Shown: positions 17,947-25,068, counted from the stretch's first letter. The stretch: 33,744 nucleotides of DNA from Streptococcus mitis bv. 2 str. SK95 (GCF_000222705.1 NZ_AFUB01000014.1:1-33744), one strand, 5' to 3'. Translations and numbers: made by a program. Notes: a model not told the origin generated them from the sequence alone.

Positions 17947-18715
17947 GACACTAACAGAAAAATTGAACGCTATCAAAGCAACTGGAAAAGGAATTTTTGT
18001 TCCTTATATCATGGCTGGGGACCACGAGAAAGGTTTGGATGGTCTCGCTGAAACAATCCACTTTTTAGAAGATTTGGGTGTTTCAGCTATTGAAGTGGGC
18101 ATTCCCTTTTCAGACCCTGTTGCAGATGGGCCTGTTATCGAAGAAGCAGGCTTGCGCAGTCTAGCCCACGGGACTTCTACCCAGGCTTTGGTTGAAACCT
18201 TGAAAACCATTCAGACTGAGGTGCCACTTGTCATCATGACCTACTTTAACCCCCTCTTTCAGTACGGTGTGGAGAAATTTGTCAAAGATCTGACAGATAC
18301 AGCCGTTAAGGGATTGATTATCCCAGACCTGCCTCATGAACATACCAACTTTGTGGAGCCTTTTTTGGCAGACACAGATATCGCTTTAATTCCCCTAGTT
18401 AGTTTGACAACAGGACTTGAACGTCAGAAAGAATTGATCAAGGGAGCGGAAGGCTTTGTCTATGCCGTTGCCATCAATGGGGTGACAGGAAAATCAGGAA
18501 ATTACCGCGCAGACTTGGACAAGCACTTGGCACAATTGCATCAAGTGGCGGATATCCCAGTCTTGACAGGTTTTGGCGTATCTAGTCAGGATGATGTGGA
18601 ACGCTTCAATGCGGTGTCCGATGGCGTTATCGTTGGTTCGAAAATTGTAAAAGCTCTCCACAAAGGAGAGCCGATTGAGAACTTTATCAAACAAGCAGTA
18701 GCTTACCAAAAATAA
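17939..18715 (+). CDS. trpA: Tryptophan synthase alpha chain
   Basis: Cleaves indole-3-glycerol phosphate to indole and glyceraldehyde-3-phosphate, passing indole to TrpB. The 258-residue TIM barrel has the catalytic residues E52 in [10 protein letters not shown] and D63 in VADGP. Later loops PDLPHEH, VTGKSGN and GFGVSSQDD fit the family. Last gene of the operon; a terminator follows at 18736-18767. The last 29 bases overlap, on the other strand, the end of a pilD relic. Confidence 0.97.
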   Translation: MPKTLTEKLNAIKATGKGIFVPYIMAGDHEKGLDGLAETIHFLEDLGVSAIEVGIPFSDPVADGPVIEEAGLRSLAHGTSTQALVETLKTIQTEVPLVIMTYFNPLFQYGVEKFVKDLTDTAVKGLIIPDLPHEHTNFVEPFLADTDIALIPLVSLTTGLERQKELIKGAEGFVYAVAINGVTGKSGNYRADLDKHLAQLHQVADIPVLTGFGVSSQDDVERFNAVSDGVIVGSKIVKALHKGEPIENFIKQAVAYQK

Positions 18716-18723
18716 TCAAACAA

Positions 18724-18773
18724 GCAGCAAGTAAGAGGAAAGGCACAAAAGGAAGTCTTTCCTTTTTCTTTTG
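18724..18773 (+). repeat. 50-bp direct repeat, left copy (trpA/pilD junction)
   Basis: Identical in 49 of 50 positions to 20267-20316; the only difference is A at 18747 against G at 20290. Starts GCAGCAAGTAAGAGG and ends CTTTTTCTTTTG. The two copies frame the regulator module. Confidence 0.92.
18736..18767 (+). terminator. trp operon terminator
   Basis: Arms AGGAAAG (18736-18742) and CTTTCCT (18757-18763) with a 14-base loop, then a T-rich run. It lies 20 bases after the trpA stop. The same hairpin recurs in the right copy of the direct repeat, inside pilD coding sequence. Confidence 0.65.
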
Positions 18774-18804
18774 AGGGTATAAGTTCATGAATGACAGTTG
18801 ATTA

Positions 18805-19704
18805 TTAGTTTGGGTATTGCTTATGAATGGTATCTATATAGTTGGTGAAATGTTTCAGGAAATGCTTAGGAGATATAACAGTGATGTATTTTCCAAAAGC
18901 AAGCAAGGTATTGTATCCCCAATCATTGTCGTGTAAGGGATAAGTAATCTCGTAAATATCGCTAGTAATAGGTTTTATGGCATTATAGCCTAAGAGTTCC
19001 ACAAACCGATCAAGGACAATTTTCTGGACATGCAGGATGACAGGTACTTTGTTTTCATTCATCCATGTACCACCATCATAGGGAAGTGGTGTAAAATGTC
19101 TTTTTGAAAAAGTATCGGAGAGAGTAAGTTCACTAATTCTAGCAACTTTATAAACAGAAAAACGTTCTTTTTCAGTATCGTAGGCATCCATATACCAACT
19201 CCGATCCTTATAGACAATACGGTAAGGCTCACAATGTTTTTGACTCACCAGTCCTTGTGAATTAATATAGGAAAATTTTATTTTTACTCTACTTCTGATA
19301 GCTTCCAATAACTTAAAAATCAAAGTTCGTATTTCCAAGTTCCCTTGAGATAGAGACAAATCAATTTCGAAATCAGAGTATGTATTGGTAGCATTTAATT
19401 TCAATATAGCATTGAAAGTAGAGGAATCTTCCAATACTTGATAACGGCTTTTTAAACCAGATTCGATCGAAAGCCGTTCGGATTGGGTCAGGGGAGGTTT
19501 ATCAGTTTGGAAGTCTTCCATAAGAAAAATGCCTCCATTTTTTCCTTTCATTACATAGAGAGGAATGCCTGCAAGAGATAAATCATCAATATCTCTCATA
19601 ATAGTTCGTGTGCTGACTTTAAAAAGTTCTGATAATTCTTTAGCTGTTGTTTTTCGTTTATTTACTAAATGAGAAATAATCCCCATTTGACGGTCGATTT
19701 TCAT
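18805..19704 (-). CDS. HTH_11-WYL transcriptional regulator (YafY-like)
   Basis: A 299-residue DNA-binding regulator. Residues 1-60 form a DeoR/HTH_11-type winged helix (RQMGIISHLVNKRKTTAKELSELFKVSTRTIMRDIDDL). The middle region from about 135 to 215 is a WYL ligand-sensing domain with KFSYINSQG, CEPYRIVYKDRSWYMDAYD and FSVYKVARI. A C-terminal extension of about 80 residues follows (WCX-like). It is transcribed away from a GyrI-like gene, and a perfect 10-bp-arm palindrome lies between the two starts, so autoregulation and control of the neighbour are likely. ATG at 19704 with AAAGGAG before it. The ligand is unknown. Confidence 0.88.
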   Translation of the reverse strand: MKIDRQMGIISHLVNKRKTTAKELSELFKVSTRTIMRDIDDLSLAGIPLYVMKGKNGGIFLMEDFQTDKPPLTQSERLSIESGLKSRYQVLEDSSTFNAILKLNATNTYSDFEIDLSLSQGNLEIRTLIFKLLEAIRSRVKIKFSYINSQGLVSQKHCEPYRIVYKDRSWYMDAYDTEKERFSVYKVARISELTLSDTFSKRHFTPLPYDGGTWMNENKVPVILHVQKIVLDRFVELLGYNAIKPITSDIYEITYPLHDNDWGYNTLLAFGKYITVISPKHFLKHFTNYIDTIHKQYPN

Positions 19705-19716
19705 AATTTTCTCCTT

Positions 19717-19742
19717 TAATATGACAGATAGGTGTCATATTA
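19717..19742. promoter_or_regulatory. Palindromic operator between the regulator and GyrI-like genes
   Basis: Perfect inverted repeat: arm TAATATGACA (19717-19726), 6-bp spacer GATAGG, arm TGTCATATTA (19733-19742). It begins 12 bases upstream of the regulator's ATG and ends 40 bases before the ATG of the divergent gene, overlapping the likely promoters of both. The natural candidate to bind it is the WYL regulator. Confidence 0.75.
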
Positions 19743-19782
19743 CTTTTGTTATGATTATACCATAAAGAAAGGAGTTCATATA

Positions 19783-20238
19783 ATGAAACATCAAACTAAA
19801 CCATCGTTTACCTTAGTTGGCAAGAGTATTTTGATAGAAGGAACTACAGTTCATGAACATCACTATTCTAAAGAGAAGACGACCTTCTATGCTCAGTTAT
19901 TTAAAGAAGGGATGCTGGGGAAATTGATGCCCCATTCTCTAGATAAAAAAGGCTATGCTTTGATTGTTCCTCATAAAGATGGTATTCAATACTACGCAGG
20001 AGTTGCGACAAATAATGCTGTGGCAGGTTACGAAAGCATTCTTGTCCCAGAGAAAGATTATTTAGTAAGCTCATCCAATGGTGATAAATCAAGACTCTTG
20101 TTTGATAAATTGGAGGATAACTTTTTTGAGGGAGAATATAGTTCACTTTACAATGATGGAATTATCTTAGAAATACTTTTAAACGGTAATCCTATGGATG
20201 CAGAAGTTGAGCTTTGGATTCCCACCTCAACAAACTAA
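19783..20238 (+). CDS. GyrI-like / effector-binding domain protein
   Basis: A 151-residue stand-alone protein that resembles the AraC effector-binding (GyrI-like, SOUL-type) fold: PSFTLVGKSILIEGTT at the start, a middle region YALIVPHKDGIQYYAGVATN, and a C-terminal VELWIP strand, the usual last strand of these domains. Such proteins bind small hydrophobic or cationic molecules. I use the ATG at 19783 because AAAGGAG lies 8 bases before it; an ATG at 19732 would fall within the operator. It converges on pilD with a 12-base overlap. Its divergent WYL neighbour suggests a sensing or detoxification module. Function not proven. Confidence 0.72.
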   Translation: MKHQTKPSFTLVGKSILIEGTTVHEHHYSKEKTTFYAQLFKEGMLGKLMPHSLDKKGYALIVPHKDGIQYYAGVATNNAVAGYESILVPEKDYLVSSSNGDKSRLLFDKLEDNFFEGEYSSLYNDGIILEILLNGNPMDAEVELWIPTSTN

Positions 20239-20889
20239 TAAGAACTGATAGAAAATTATTATAGTCGCAGCAAGTAAGAGGAAAGGCACGAAAGGAAGTC
20301 TTTCCTTTTTCTTTTGCAGGAGAAAGGCCAGAATGCCCGTCGCAGAAGCAATCTGGATCAAGATGAGTAGTTCTGTCGCGCTAAAGACAAGCGCACAAGA
20401 AGCCAGAAAGAGAAAATCCCCTGCGCCTATTCGGATATCGATAAAATGAGCCATGATTCCAAGGGCAAGGAAAAAGAGCATAATCAGATTCCAACCAGAG
20501 CAGGCCATGAGGATTAGGTGGAAAATCATCCAGACCAGTAAGGGATACTCCTGATGGCGAAAGTCATAGATTCCCAAGGTCAAACCAGCAGTGATGAGGA
20601 TGACTTGACCTAAGGAAAGCCAGCCCCAAGACCAAGCTAGAAAGAGGAGTCCTAAGCCTAGTTCAAAGAGGGCATACCAGAATGGATAGCGAATCTTGCA
20701 GTAGCGACAGCGAAAACGATTAACCACCTGCGAAAGGATAGGAATCAAATCTAGCGGACGCAAGCGAGTTTGACAGGAATCGCAGTGGCTAGAAGGAAAG
20801 ATAATAGACTGCTCTGGAAAACGGTCAATGACCAAACCCAAGAAAGAAGCGAGAATGCTCCCGACAAGAAAAAAATAAAGATCAATCAT
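20227..20889 (-). CDS. pilD: Type IV prepilin peptidase (A24 family)
   Basis: Membrane aspartyl protease that cleaves and methylates type IV-like prepilins; in pneumococcus it processes the ComG pseudopilins needed for transformation. The 220-residue protein has the zinc-type pairs C36..C39 and C61..C64 in the cytosolic loop, the first catalytic aspartate in GIYDF (D109) and the second in GAGD (D158). About six to eight membrane segments. The last 13 residues (TIIIFYQFLLVC) differ from those of the relic beside trpA ([11 protein letters not shown]), so the C-terminus was replaced when the module arrived. That tail is a membrane end without known catalytic role, so activity is probably kept. 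Also called cilC or comC in the literature. Confidence 0.93.
   Translation of the reverse strand: MIDLYFFLVGSILASFLGLVIDRFPEQSIIFPSSHCDSCQTRLRPLDLIPILSQVVNRFRCRYCKIRYPFWYALFELGLGLLFLAWSWGWLSLGQVILITAGLTLGIYDFRHQEYPLLVWMIFHLILMACSGWNLIMLFFLALGIMAHFIDIRIGAGDFLFLASCALVFSATELLILIQIASATGILAFLLQKKKERLPFVPFLLLAATIIIFYQFLLVC
20267..20316 (+). repeat. 50-bp direct repeat, right copy (within pilD 3' end)
   Basis: Second copy of the trpA/pilD junction repeat (49/50 identical to 18724-18773). It is coding for PilD on the minus strand and carries the same AGGAAAG/CTTTCCT hairpin. Confidence 0.92.
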
Positions 20890-20958
20890 ACTTATCTATT
20901 CGTAAAAAATAGGAGAAGTAGTATAATAAAGAAACATAGATAAGATGGTGAGGTCAAG

Positions 20959-21414
20959 ATGACAATTCGTTTTGAAGAAAATGTGAGCCCAGAAAGTGCT
21001 CAACTCGTATGCCAATGGTCTAACTCCCTTGGCAAATCCTTTCAAGAACAATGGATGGGACCAATGATTCCTTTTCCCTTGACCATTCAAGTCTTGCAAG
21101 ATTTGGAAGGAATCTTTTCAATCTTTGATGGACAAGAGTTTGTGGGGCTTATCCAGAAAATCAGGCTAGAAGACAGGAATCTTCATATCGGGAGATTTTT
21201 TATCAATCCCCAGAAACAGGGGCAGGGCTTAGGTAGCCAGACTTTAAGGAAATTTGTTAGTTTGGCATTTGAAAATGAAGACATAGATACTATTTCTCTT
21301 AATGTCTACGAGGCAAATCAAACAGCTTACAATCTTTACCAAAAAGAAGGATTTGAAATCGTTCAAATGGTTGAAACACCTATACGAAAATACATCATGA
21401 AAAAGGGTAGATAG
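20959..21414 (+). CDS. GNAT family N-acetyltransferase
   Basis: A 151-residue acetyl-CoA-dependent acetyltransferase. The acetyl-CoA site is motif A, RFFINPQKQGQGLGSQTLRKF (from about residue 91, with Q/G-x-x-G-x-G/S pattern QGQGLGS). Motif B, SLNVYEANQTAYNLYQKEGFE, ends the fold. The N-terminal half, which sets substrate choice, is not distinctive, so acceptor and role are unknown. A TATAAT at 20922-20927 region upstream could serve as promoter, with GAGG before the ATG. It is divergent from pilD. Confidence 0.85.
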   Translation: MTIRFEENVSPESAQLVCQWSNSLGKSFQEQWMGPMIPFPLTIQVLQDLEGIFSIFDGQEFVGLIQKIRLEDRNLHIGRFFINPQKQGQGLGSQTLRKFVSLAFENEDIDTISLNVYEANQTAYNLYQKEGFEIVQMVETPIRKYIMKKGR

Positions 21415-21425
21415 CAGTCACTTGA

Positions 21426-21530
21426 GTTAGAGTCCCAAGGATATCCGAGGATAAGGCAGTTACCTTTCAAAGTTGGAAACAAGATTTCTATGATTTCTTA
21501 GATAGAGGAGATAAACATGTCGAGATGTAG
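21426..21530 (+). pseudogene. Possible C-terminal coding fragment
   Basis: Reading from 21426 in frame gives about 34 residues, including PRISEDKAVTFQSWKQDF and YDFLDRGDKHVEM, to a TAG at 21528-21530. The composition is protein-like but there is no start codon or ribosome site. It overlaps the start of the next gene by 14 bases. Probably the tail of a lost gene; it may equally be chance. Confidence 0.3.
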
Positions 21531-22044
21531 AAAAATACGAATCTTGCTCGCTTCTGTAATTGCCTTAGCTACTGGCTTGAATCTTTATTTTCAGTATCAA
21601 AACCATCAAGAACATATGCAATTAAAAACCTCCTTTGAAGAGAGGGACAATATAGCAGTCTTACAATATTTAATGGATTCAGGAAAATATGCGTCCGACA
21701 TGCGAAAAGCTGGCTATGTTGTTCCTCCCGATGGTGCTATCCGCTTGGATGGAGGGATTGACTCCATAGGGATAAAAGGAGACATCGATTTGGATATCTC
21801 AAATCCGGGACGGAATGGGGTAACTGCTTATTTTAGAATAGAGATAGATGGTAAAATAACTAGTGTACTATATGAATTGGATAAGAACTTTGATTTAGTT
21901 TCTAGCAGCTACTTTCAAGTTAATGAAAACAATATAAAAGAAAGTGTGAACACCTCTCCAGCCGAAGAAGAACGCCTGTTAAAGATTGTTCGAAAAGAGT
22001 TGAAAGCCTTTCTAGATAAGATGTATCAGACTTTGTATGGTTGA
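21517..22044 (+). CDS. Hypothetical membrane-anchored protein
   Basis: A 175-residue protein not assigned to a known family. Residues 1-7 are basic (MSRCRKIR), followed by one hydrophobic segment (about 8-26), then a polar exterior of about 145 residues. That pattern is an uncleaved N-terminal anchor with an extracellular domain; the exterior contains GAIRLDGGIDSIGIKGDIDLDISNPG and EIDGKITSVLYELD, which look like beta strands. AGAGGAG precedes the ATG at 21517. It may be cotranscribed with the next small membrane protein. Confidence 0.7.
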   Translation: MSRCRKIRILLASVIALATGLNLYFQYQNHQEHMQLKTSFEERDNIAVLQYLMDSGKYASDMRKAGYVVPPDGAIRLDGGIDSIGIKGDIDLDISNPGRNGVTAYFRIEIDGKITSVLYELDKNFDLVSSSYFQVNENNIKESVNTSPAEEERLLKIVRKELKAFLDKMYQTLYG

Positions 22045-22111
22045 GCTTACTAGTAAGAAATGAACACGAGACTTTGTTGGGGATGTGAACGAGGATAAAA
22101 AAGGGGACAAA

Positions 22112-22633
22112 ATGTTTACAGAATTGCTCTTTATTGTCTCTTTTGTCTTACTTTTACGTTTGTTTAAAAGTAGGCGCTCACGAATGATTATAGGAGTCTT
22201 GTATAGTTTGCTACTAGTTTGGTTTGTCTTTTCAGTTTTGAGCTATGGCAAATACACTCTTCAACCAGGTCAATCCGTCAACTTAAGAGTAAATCCCAGA
22301 ACACAAGATTTGGAATACTATTCAATCTTCATCTTGAAGAAAAACGATTCAAGCAGAATTAAATTAACTGGCTCTGGTGTTTGGAGTGAAAGAAACAGCG
22401 ATGTTTACTATGAAGTAGAGGAACAAAAAATTATAAAAAGCCATGGTTTGGACGAGGAGGACGAAAAACTTCCAAACAAGCAACCAGATATTTATTTAGA
22501 AAAAGATGGAGTTGTTGTAAGTTATCAAGGTGAAAAAGTGTTTGATGCCACCAATAACAAGCCCTACACGATAACCATTACCAACGTAGACAATCAACCA
22601 GCCCAATTTGAGGCTCAGGTGGTGGATAAATAA
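22112..22633 (+). CDS. Hypothetical membrane protein with extracytoplasmic beta domain
   Basis: Not recognised as a known family. From the ATG at 22112 (MFTELLFIVS, 173 aa, ribosome site AAGGGG) it has two N-terminal hydrophobic segments (about residues 1-17 and 25-46) and then a polar region of about 125 residues with YTLQPGQSVNLRV and TITITNVDNQPAQFEAQVVD, resembling a small extracellular beta-sandwich. A GTG at 22085 would add nine residues and lacks a well-spaced ribosome site. Same strand as the preceding unknown, 67 bases away. Confidence 0.68.
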   Translation: MFTELLFIVSFVLLLRLFKSRRSRMIIGVLYSLLLVWFVFSVLSYGKYTLQPGQSVNLRVNPRTQDLEYYSIFILKKNDSSRIKLTGSGVWSERNSDVYYEVEEQKIIKSHGLDEEDEKLPNKQPDIYLEKDGVVVSYQGEKVFDATNNKPYTITITNVDNQPAQFEAQVVDK

Positions 22634-22702
22634 GCCAGTCTAGTGGTGTGCAAGCTTTTAAATTTTCTTTCTTTAAAAAGGGAGATATTATTTTAAACAA
22701 GC

Positions 22703-22735
22703 AAAAAGCCTTGATTCCAAGGCTCTTCCTGTTGA
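22703..22735. repeat. Partial copy of the tRNA-Lys-type terminator repeat
   Basis: AAAAAGCCTTGATTCCAAGG followed by CTCTTCCTGTTG matches the first part of the repeats at 26562, 28122 and 29825. It lacks the tRNA 3' end and the rest of those units. It can fold as a terminator for the gene to its left. Confidence 0.6.
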
Positions 22736-22783
22736 CAATTCCTTTTAACGAAAATTGGGAAACGTGTTTAGAATCCGATCTAC

Positions 22784-22816
22784 AAAAAAAGAGGACATTT
22801 GCGGTCCTCTTTTTGA
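22784..22816 (-). terminator. Terminator of the gls24-csbD operon
   Basis: Arms AAAGAGGAC (22788-22796) and GTCCTCTTT (22804-22812), 7-base loop, with T-rich tracts on both strands, so it may serve both directions. It lies 40 bases after the csbD stop. Confidence 0.8.
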
Positions 22817-22851
22817 CTACTATATATAAAAAGGTCAATTAATGTTTAGTC

Positions 22852-23055
22852 TTATTTTTCGTCTTTGTGAAGCATGTTTTTAACACCTTCAATAGCGCCT
22901 TCGACAGCATCTTTAGCATCTTCAGCAACTTCTTTTACTTTAGAAACAACTTTTTCAGCTGTTCCTTCTTTTTCCATTTTTTCATCGCCGATCATTTTGC
23001 CGACACCTTCTTTAATGGAACCTTTTGCTTGATTTAATTTTTCTTCTGTTGACAT
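22852..23055 (-). CDS. CsbD family stress protein
   Basis: A 67-residue, highly charged, probably helical protein with the CsbD pattern [26 protein letters not shown] at residues 6-31. The remainder ([19 protein letters not shown]) is a second amphipathic helix. CsbD proteins accumulate in general stress; the molecular role is unknown. Last gene of the glsB-amaP-DUF2273-gls24 operon, with AAAGGAGG before the ATG. Confidence 0.9.
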   Translation of the reverse strand: MSTEEKLNQAKGSIKEGVGKMIGDEKMEKEGTAEKVVSKVKEVAEDAKDAVEGAIEGVKNMLHKDEK

Positions 23056-23096
23056 GATTCTGCCTCCTTTAAATTGATTGATTTAGACCAGATGAA

Positions 23097-23680
23097 TTAG
23101 TGTACGCGAGCATTTTCCTTTGCTTCGCCCTTAACGGCTTCAACACCTTCGCCTACTTTTTCTTGAACAGCAGCAACACCTGAACCGATACCAGATTTCA
23201 CTTTTTCAAATTGTTCTGAAGCAAATTCTCCTGTTGAAGAAGCCACGTCAGTTACTCGGTCTTGAAGGCTAACTGAATCTGCTTCATGCTGTTCCTTCGT
23301 TTTGATATCAACAACATTCACATTGACTTCAACAACTTCTAGATCAGTCATTTTTGTAACTTGTGATACCACAACATCTTTGATTTCTTTGTACAAAGCT
23401 GGAACATTCTTTTGGTATTCAACAACAATGTTCAAGTCAACTGCAACTTGTTCTTTCCCAACTTCAACATTGACACCATGAGTGACATTATCTGTATTGA
23501 TAATTTTTTCTGTTAGATTAGAGAAGAATCCTCCATCCACATCCAAAAGTCCAGGTACTTTTTCAAGTGAAAGACCAATGATTTTTTGGATGACTTTGTC
23601 TTCATAAGTGAGTTCCCCTTTAACATCTTGAGAAACAACAGCAACATCTTTTTTTCTACATTTTTATCTACGTTTGACAT
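23097..23680 (-). pseudogene. gls24: Asp23/Gls24 family envelope stress protein, frameshifted
   Basis: Reading from the ATG at 23680 (AAAGGAG 7 bases upstream) gives MSNVDKNVEKK and then runs into a wrong frame. The family sequence continues one frame away as DVAVVSQDVKGELTYEDKV, IIGLSLEKVPGLLDVDGGFFSN and on to a stop at 23097. The shift sits at a run of seven A on the coding strand (23649-23655); eight A, or five, would join both frames into a 194-residue protein of normal Gls24 length. No usable start lies in the downstream frame before an ATG at 23546 without ribosome site. The rest (IINTDNVTHGVNVEVG, a YQKNVPALYKEIKDVV helix, a Lys/Glu/Val-rich C-terminal helix) is intact. This could be a true mutation, phase variation, slippage or a sequencing error. 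Confidence 0.85.
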
Positions 23681-23691
23681 ACGAGACTCCT

Positions 23692-23862
23692 TTATTTATT
23701 TAAATATTTTTCCTTAACATAGTATCCAGCAAATGCTCCTAAGGCTCCACAAATTAGTACAAATAGTGTTTTGAAAAAGCCAAAGGATAAGATAAAGCAA
23801 GCGAGAATGACACCTACTAAACCTGCAATAATTGGATACTGATATTTTTTAAACCATTCCAT
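23692..23862 (-). CDS. DUF2273 small membrane protein
   Basis: A 56-residue protein starting MEWFKKYQYPIIAGLVGV, with two hydrophobic segments (about residues 10-28 and 30-47) and a basic end KEKYLNK. DUF2273 proteins always occur beside amaP and asp23/gls24 genes in Firmicutes, where they are thought to be membrane partners of the Gls24 complex. ATG at 23862 with AAGGAAGT before it; it starts 10 bases after the amaP stop and ends 11 bases before the gls24 start. Confidence 0.85.
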   Translation of the reverse strand: MEWFKKYQYPIIAGLVGVILACFILSFGFFKTLFVLICGALGAFAGYYVKEKYLNK

Positions 23863-23872
23863 TTTTACTTCC

Positions 23873-24436
23873 TTACTTTACACGACTAACAGTCTTTTTG
23901 GTCGTTTTTCGAGGTTCAACTTCTTTAACTTTAACTTCAAGTTTTACCTCACGTTCAATACCAAAGAACTGCTTTAATCCATGAGTTATTTCATTCTGAA
24001 TGACTAGACATCGATTTGAGATGTTGTCTGAAGGAAGAATTTTTCCTTCTACAGTAACGAAACATTTATTTTTGCGGCTATTTACATGGACCGTTGGTTC
24101 TTTCATCAACTGATGATCAATGACCAAACATCGAACAAAGCCTTCGATAGCTGAATTTTTTAGTTTTAATGTATCTTCTTGAGTTTCTAATTGAATCTCT
24201 AAATATTGTTTAGGATAAAAGAGTATCACTAACATTGAAATTAAAACTAAAACCGATAGGACAAGTGTCCCCCAAAAGACATATCTAGCAATCAGAAATT
24301 CAGCGTAGAAATCTCTCCAACTGAATAAGTGGATATCTAAATCACTGACCTGATGATAATCTATGAGAATAGGAAGGAAAATAGTCAAGATTAAGATACA
24401 GAAAATAAGTAACAATATTTTCTTTGATTTTGACAT
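23873..24436 (-). CDS. amaP: Alkaline shock response membrane anchor protein
   Basis: AmaP anchors Asp23/Gls24 to the membrane in staphylococci and is found in the same operon elsewhere. The ATG at 24436 (MSKSKKILLLIFC, 187 aa, AAAGGA upstream) is preferred over an in-frame ATG at 24511 that lacks a ribosome site and family likeness. There are two membrane segments (about residues 6-25 and 52-74) forming a hairpin, followed by a soluble domain of Asp23-like character (AIEGFVRCLVIDHQLMKEPTVHV...). The C-terminus is very basic (KTTKKTVSRVK). Confidence 0.85.
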   Translation of the reverse strand: MSKSKKILLLIFCILILTIFLPILIDYHQVSDLDIHLFSWRDFYAEFLIARYVFWGTLVLSVLVLISMLVILFYPKQYLEIQLETQEDTLKLKNSAIEGFVRCLVIDHQLMKEPTVHVNSRKNKCFVTVEGKILPSDNISNRCLVIQNEITHGLKQFFGIEREVKLEVKVKEVEPRKTTKKTVSRVK

Positions 24437-24535
24437 ATTAAATCCTTTCAAATGAAAAGCTTTAAACCATAATTTTACCCGTCTACAGTATTCAAAATTA
24501 TGGCTTATCACTTTTAATTTCTTATTAGGTAATGC

Positions 24536-24772
24536 TTATTTTTTACCAAATAGAAATGAAACGACTGCAACAACAATCACAGCACCAACGATTGACGGAA
24601 TAATAGCCATTCCAGCCAATGAAGGTCCCCAGCTTCCTAGAAGTGATTGCCCTACAGACGAACCGATAAGACCTGCAAAGATATTTGCAATCAATCCCAT
24701 TGAACCACCTTTTTTAGTGATTGCACCTGCGATGAGACCAATAAGACCTCCTACAATAATGGACCACAACAT
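24536..24772 (-). CDS. GlsB/YeaQ/YmgE family membrane protein
   Basis: A 78-residue protein with three glycine-rich membrane segments: IIVGGLIGLIAGAITK, GLIANIFAGLIGSSVG and a last one, IVGAVIVVAVVSFLF. This is the pattern of the family long annotated as transglycosylase-associated proteins. In enterococci GlsB is a small stress protein linked to bile tolerance. First gene of the stress operon, with AAAGGAGG upstream of the ATG; about 100 bases separate it from amaP. It is divergent from mga. Confidence 0.88.
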   Translation of the reverse strand: MLWSIIVGGLIGLIAGAITKKGGSMGLIANIFAGLIGSSVGQSLLGSWGPSLAGMAIIPSIVGAVIVVAVVSFLFGKK

Positions 24773-24799
24773 AGTGTATCCTCCTTTTCTATTTCTAAA

Positions 24800-24820
24800 T
24801 CAAAGAATCAATTTCTTTGA
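24800..24820 (-). promoter_or_regulatory. Hairpin in the leader of the glsB operon
   Basis: Perfect 8-bp inverted repeat TCAAAGAA (24800-24807) and TTCTTTGA (24813-24820) around 5 bases. It lies between the -10 and the ribosome site; no U-run follows, so it is not a terminator. It could be a protein site or an mRNA stabilising stem. Confidence 0.6.
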
Positions 24821-24828
24821 TTACACTA

Positions 24829-24834
24829 ATTATA
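24829..24834 (-). promoter_or_regulatory. Probable promoter -10 of the glsB-amaP-gls24-csbD operon
   Basis: TATAAT on the minus strand, about 57 bases before the glsB ATG. There is no good -35 at 17 bp (TATGTT), which fits a promoter needing an activator. In pneumococcus R6 the corresponding promoter (P1623B) is activated by MgaSpn binding in the intergenic region; the same gene order here suggests the same control. Confidence 0.6.
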
Positions 24835-25003
24835 TAGTATTTCAACTTGGAAACATAATAGTTTGTCTTGAATTACATATCGTAAACATGTACTTTAGAT
24901 ACAAATAAATAAGAAAATCTTGATGCTACTGGGTTTCTAAGGGATTAGACTGGTCTTTTTATGACAAGCAAAAGTCGTTGTAAGAGGATAAATGGACTCC
25001 ATG

Positions 25004-25012
25004 TGGTATAAT
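25004..25012 (+). promoter_or_regulatory. mga promoter, extended -10
   Basis: TGGTATAAT about 57 bases before the mga ATG. No convincing -35 at 17 bp. The 234 bases between the two divergent -10 elements and their genes are AT-rich, as expected for a site of MgaSpn, which prefers flexible AT-rich DNA over a strict sequence. Confidence 0.55.
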
Positions 25013-25068
25013 TGCATGAAGATTGAAAGACAATCGTTTAGTTTATTATAAAGAGAGAAAAGCTATTC

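Larger units (their letters stand above)
18687..18773 (-). pseudogene. Relic of the 3' end of a prepilin peptidase gene
   Basis: Read on the minus strand, this stretch encodes QKKKERLPFVPFLLLAAC followed by [10 protein letters not shown] and TGA (18689-18687). The first part is the same as the end of the intact pilD at 20227. It has no start and no upstream part, because the WYL gene begins to its right. It marks where pilD originally converged on trpA before the two-gene module was placed between them. Confidence 0.75.

Noticed and set aside
22648-22842. Small open frames on both strands between 22578 and 22842
   Set aside because: They cross the terminator repeat and the csbD terminator, with no ribosome site of note.
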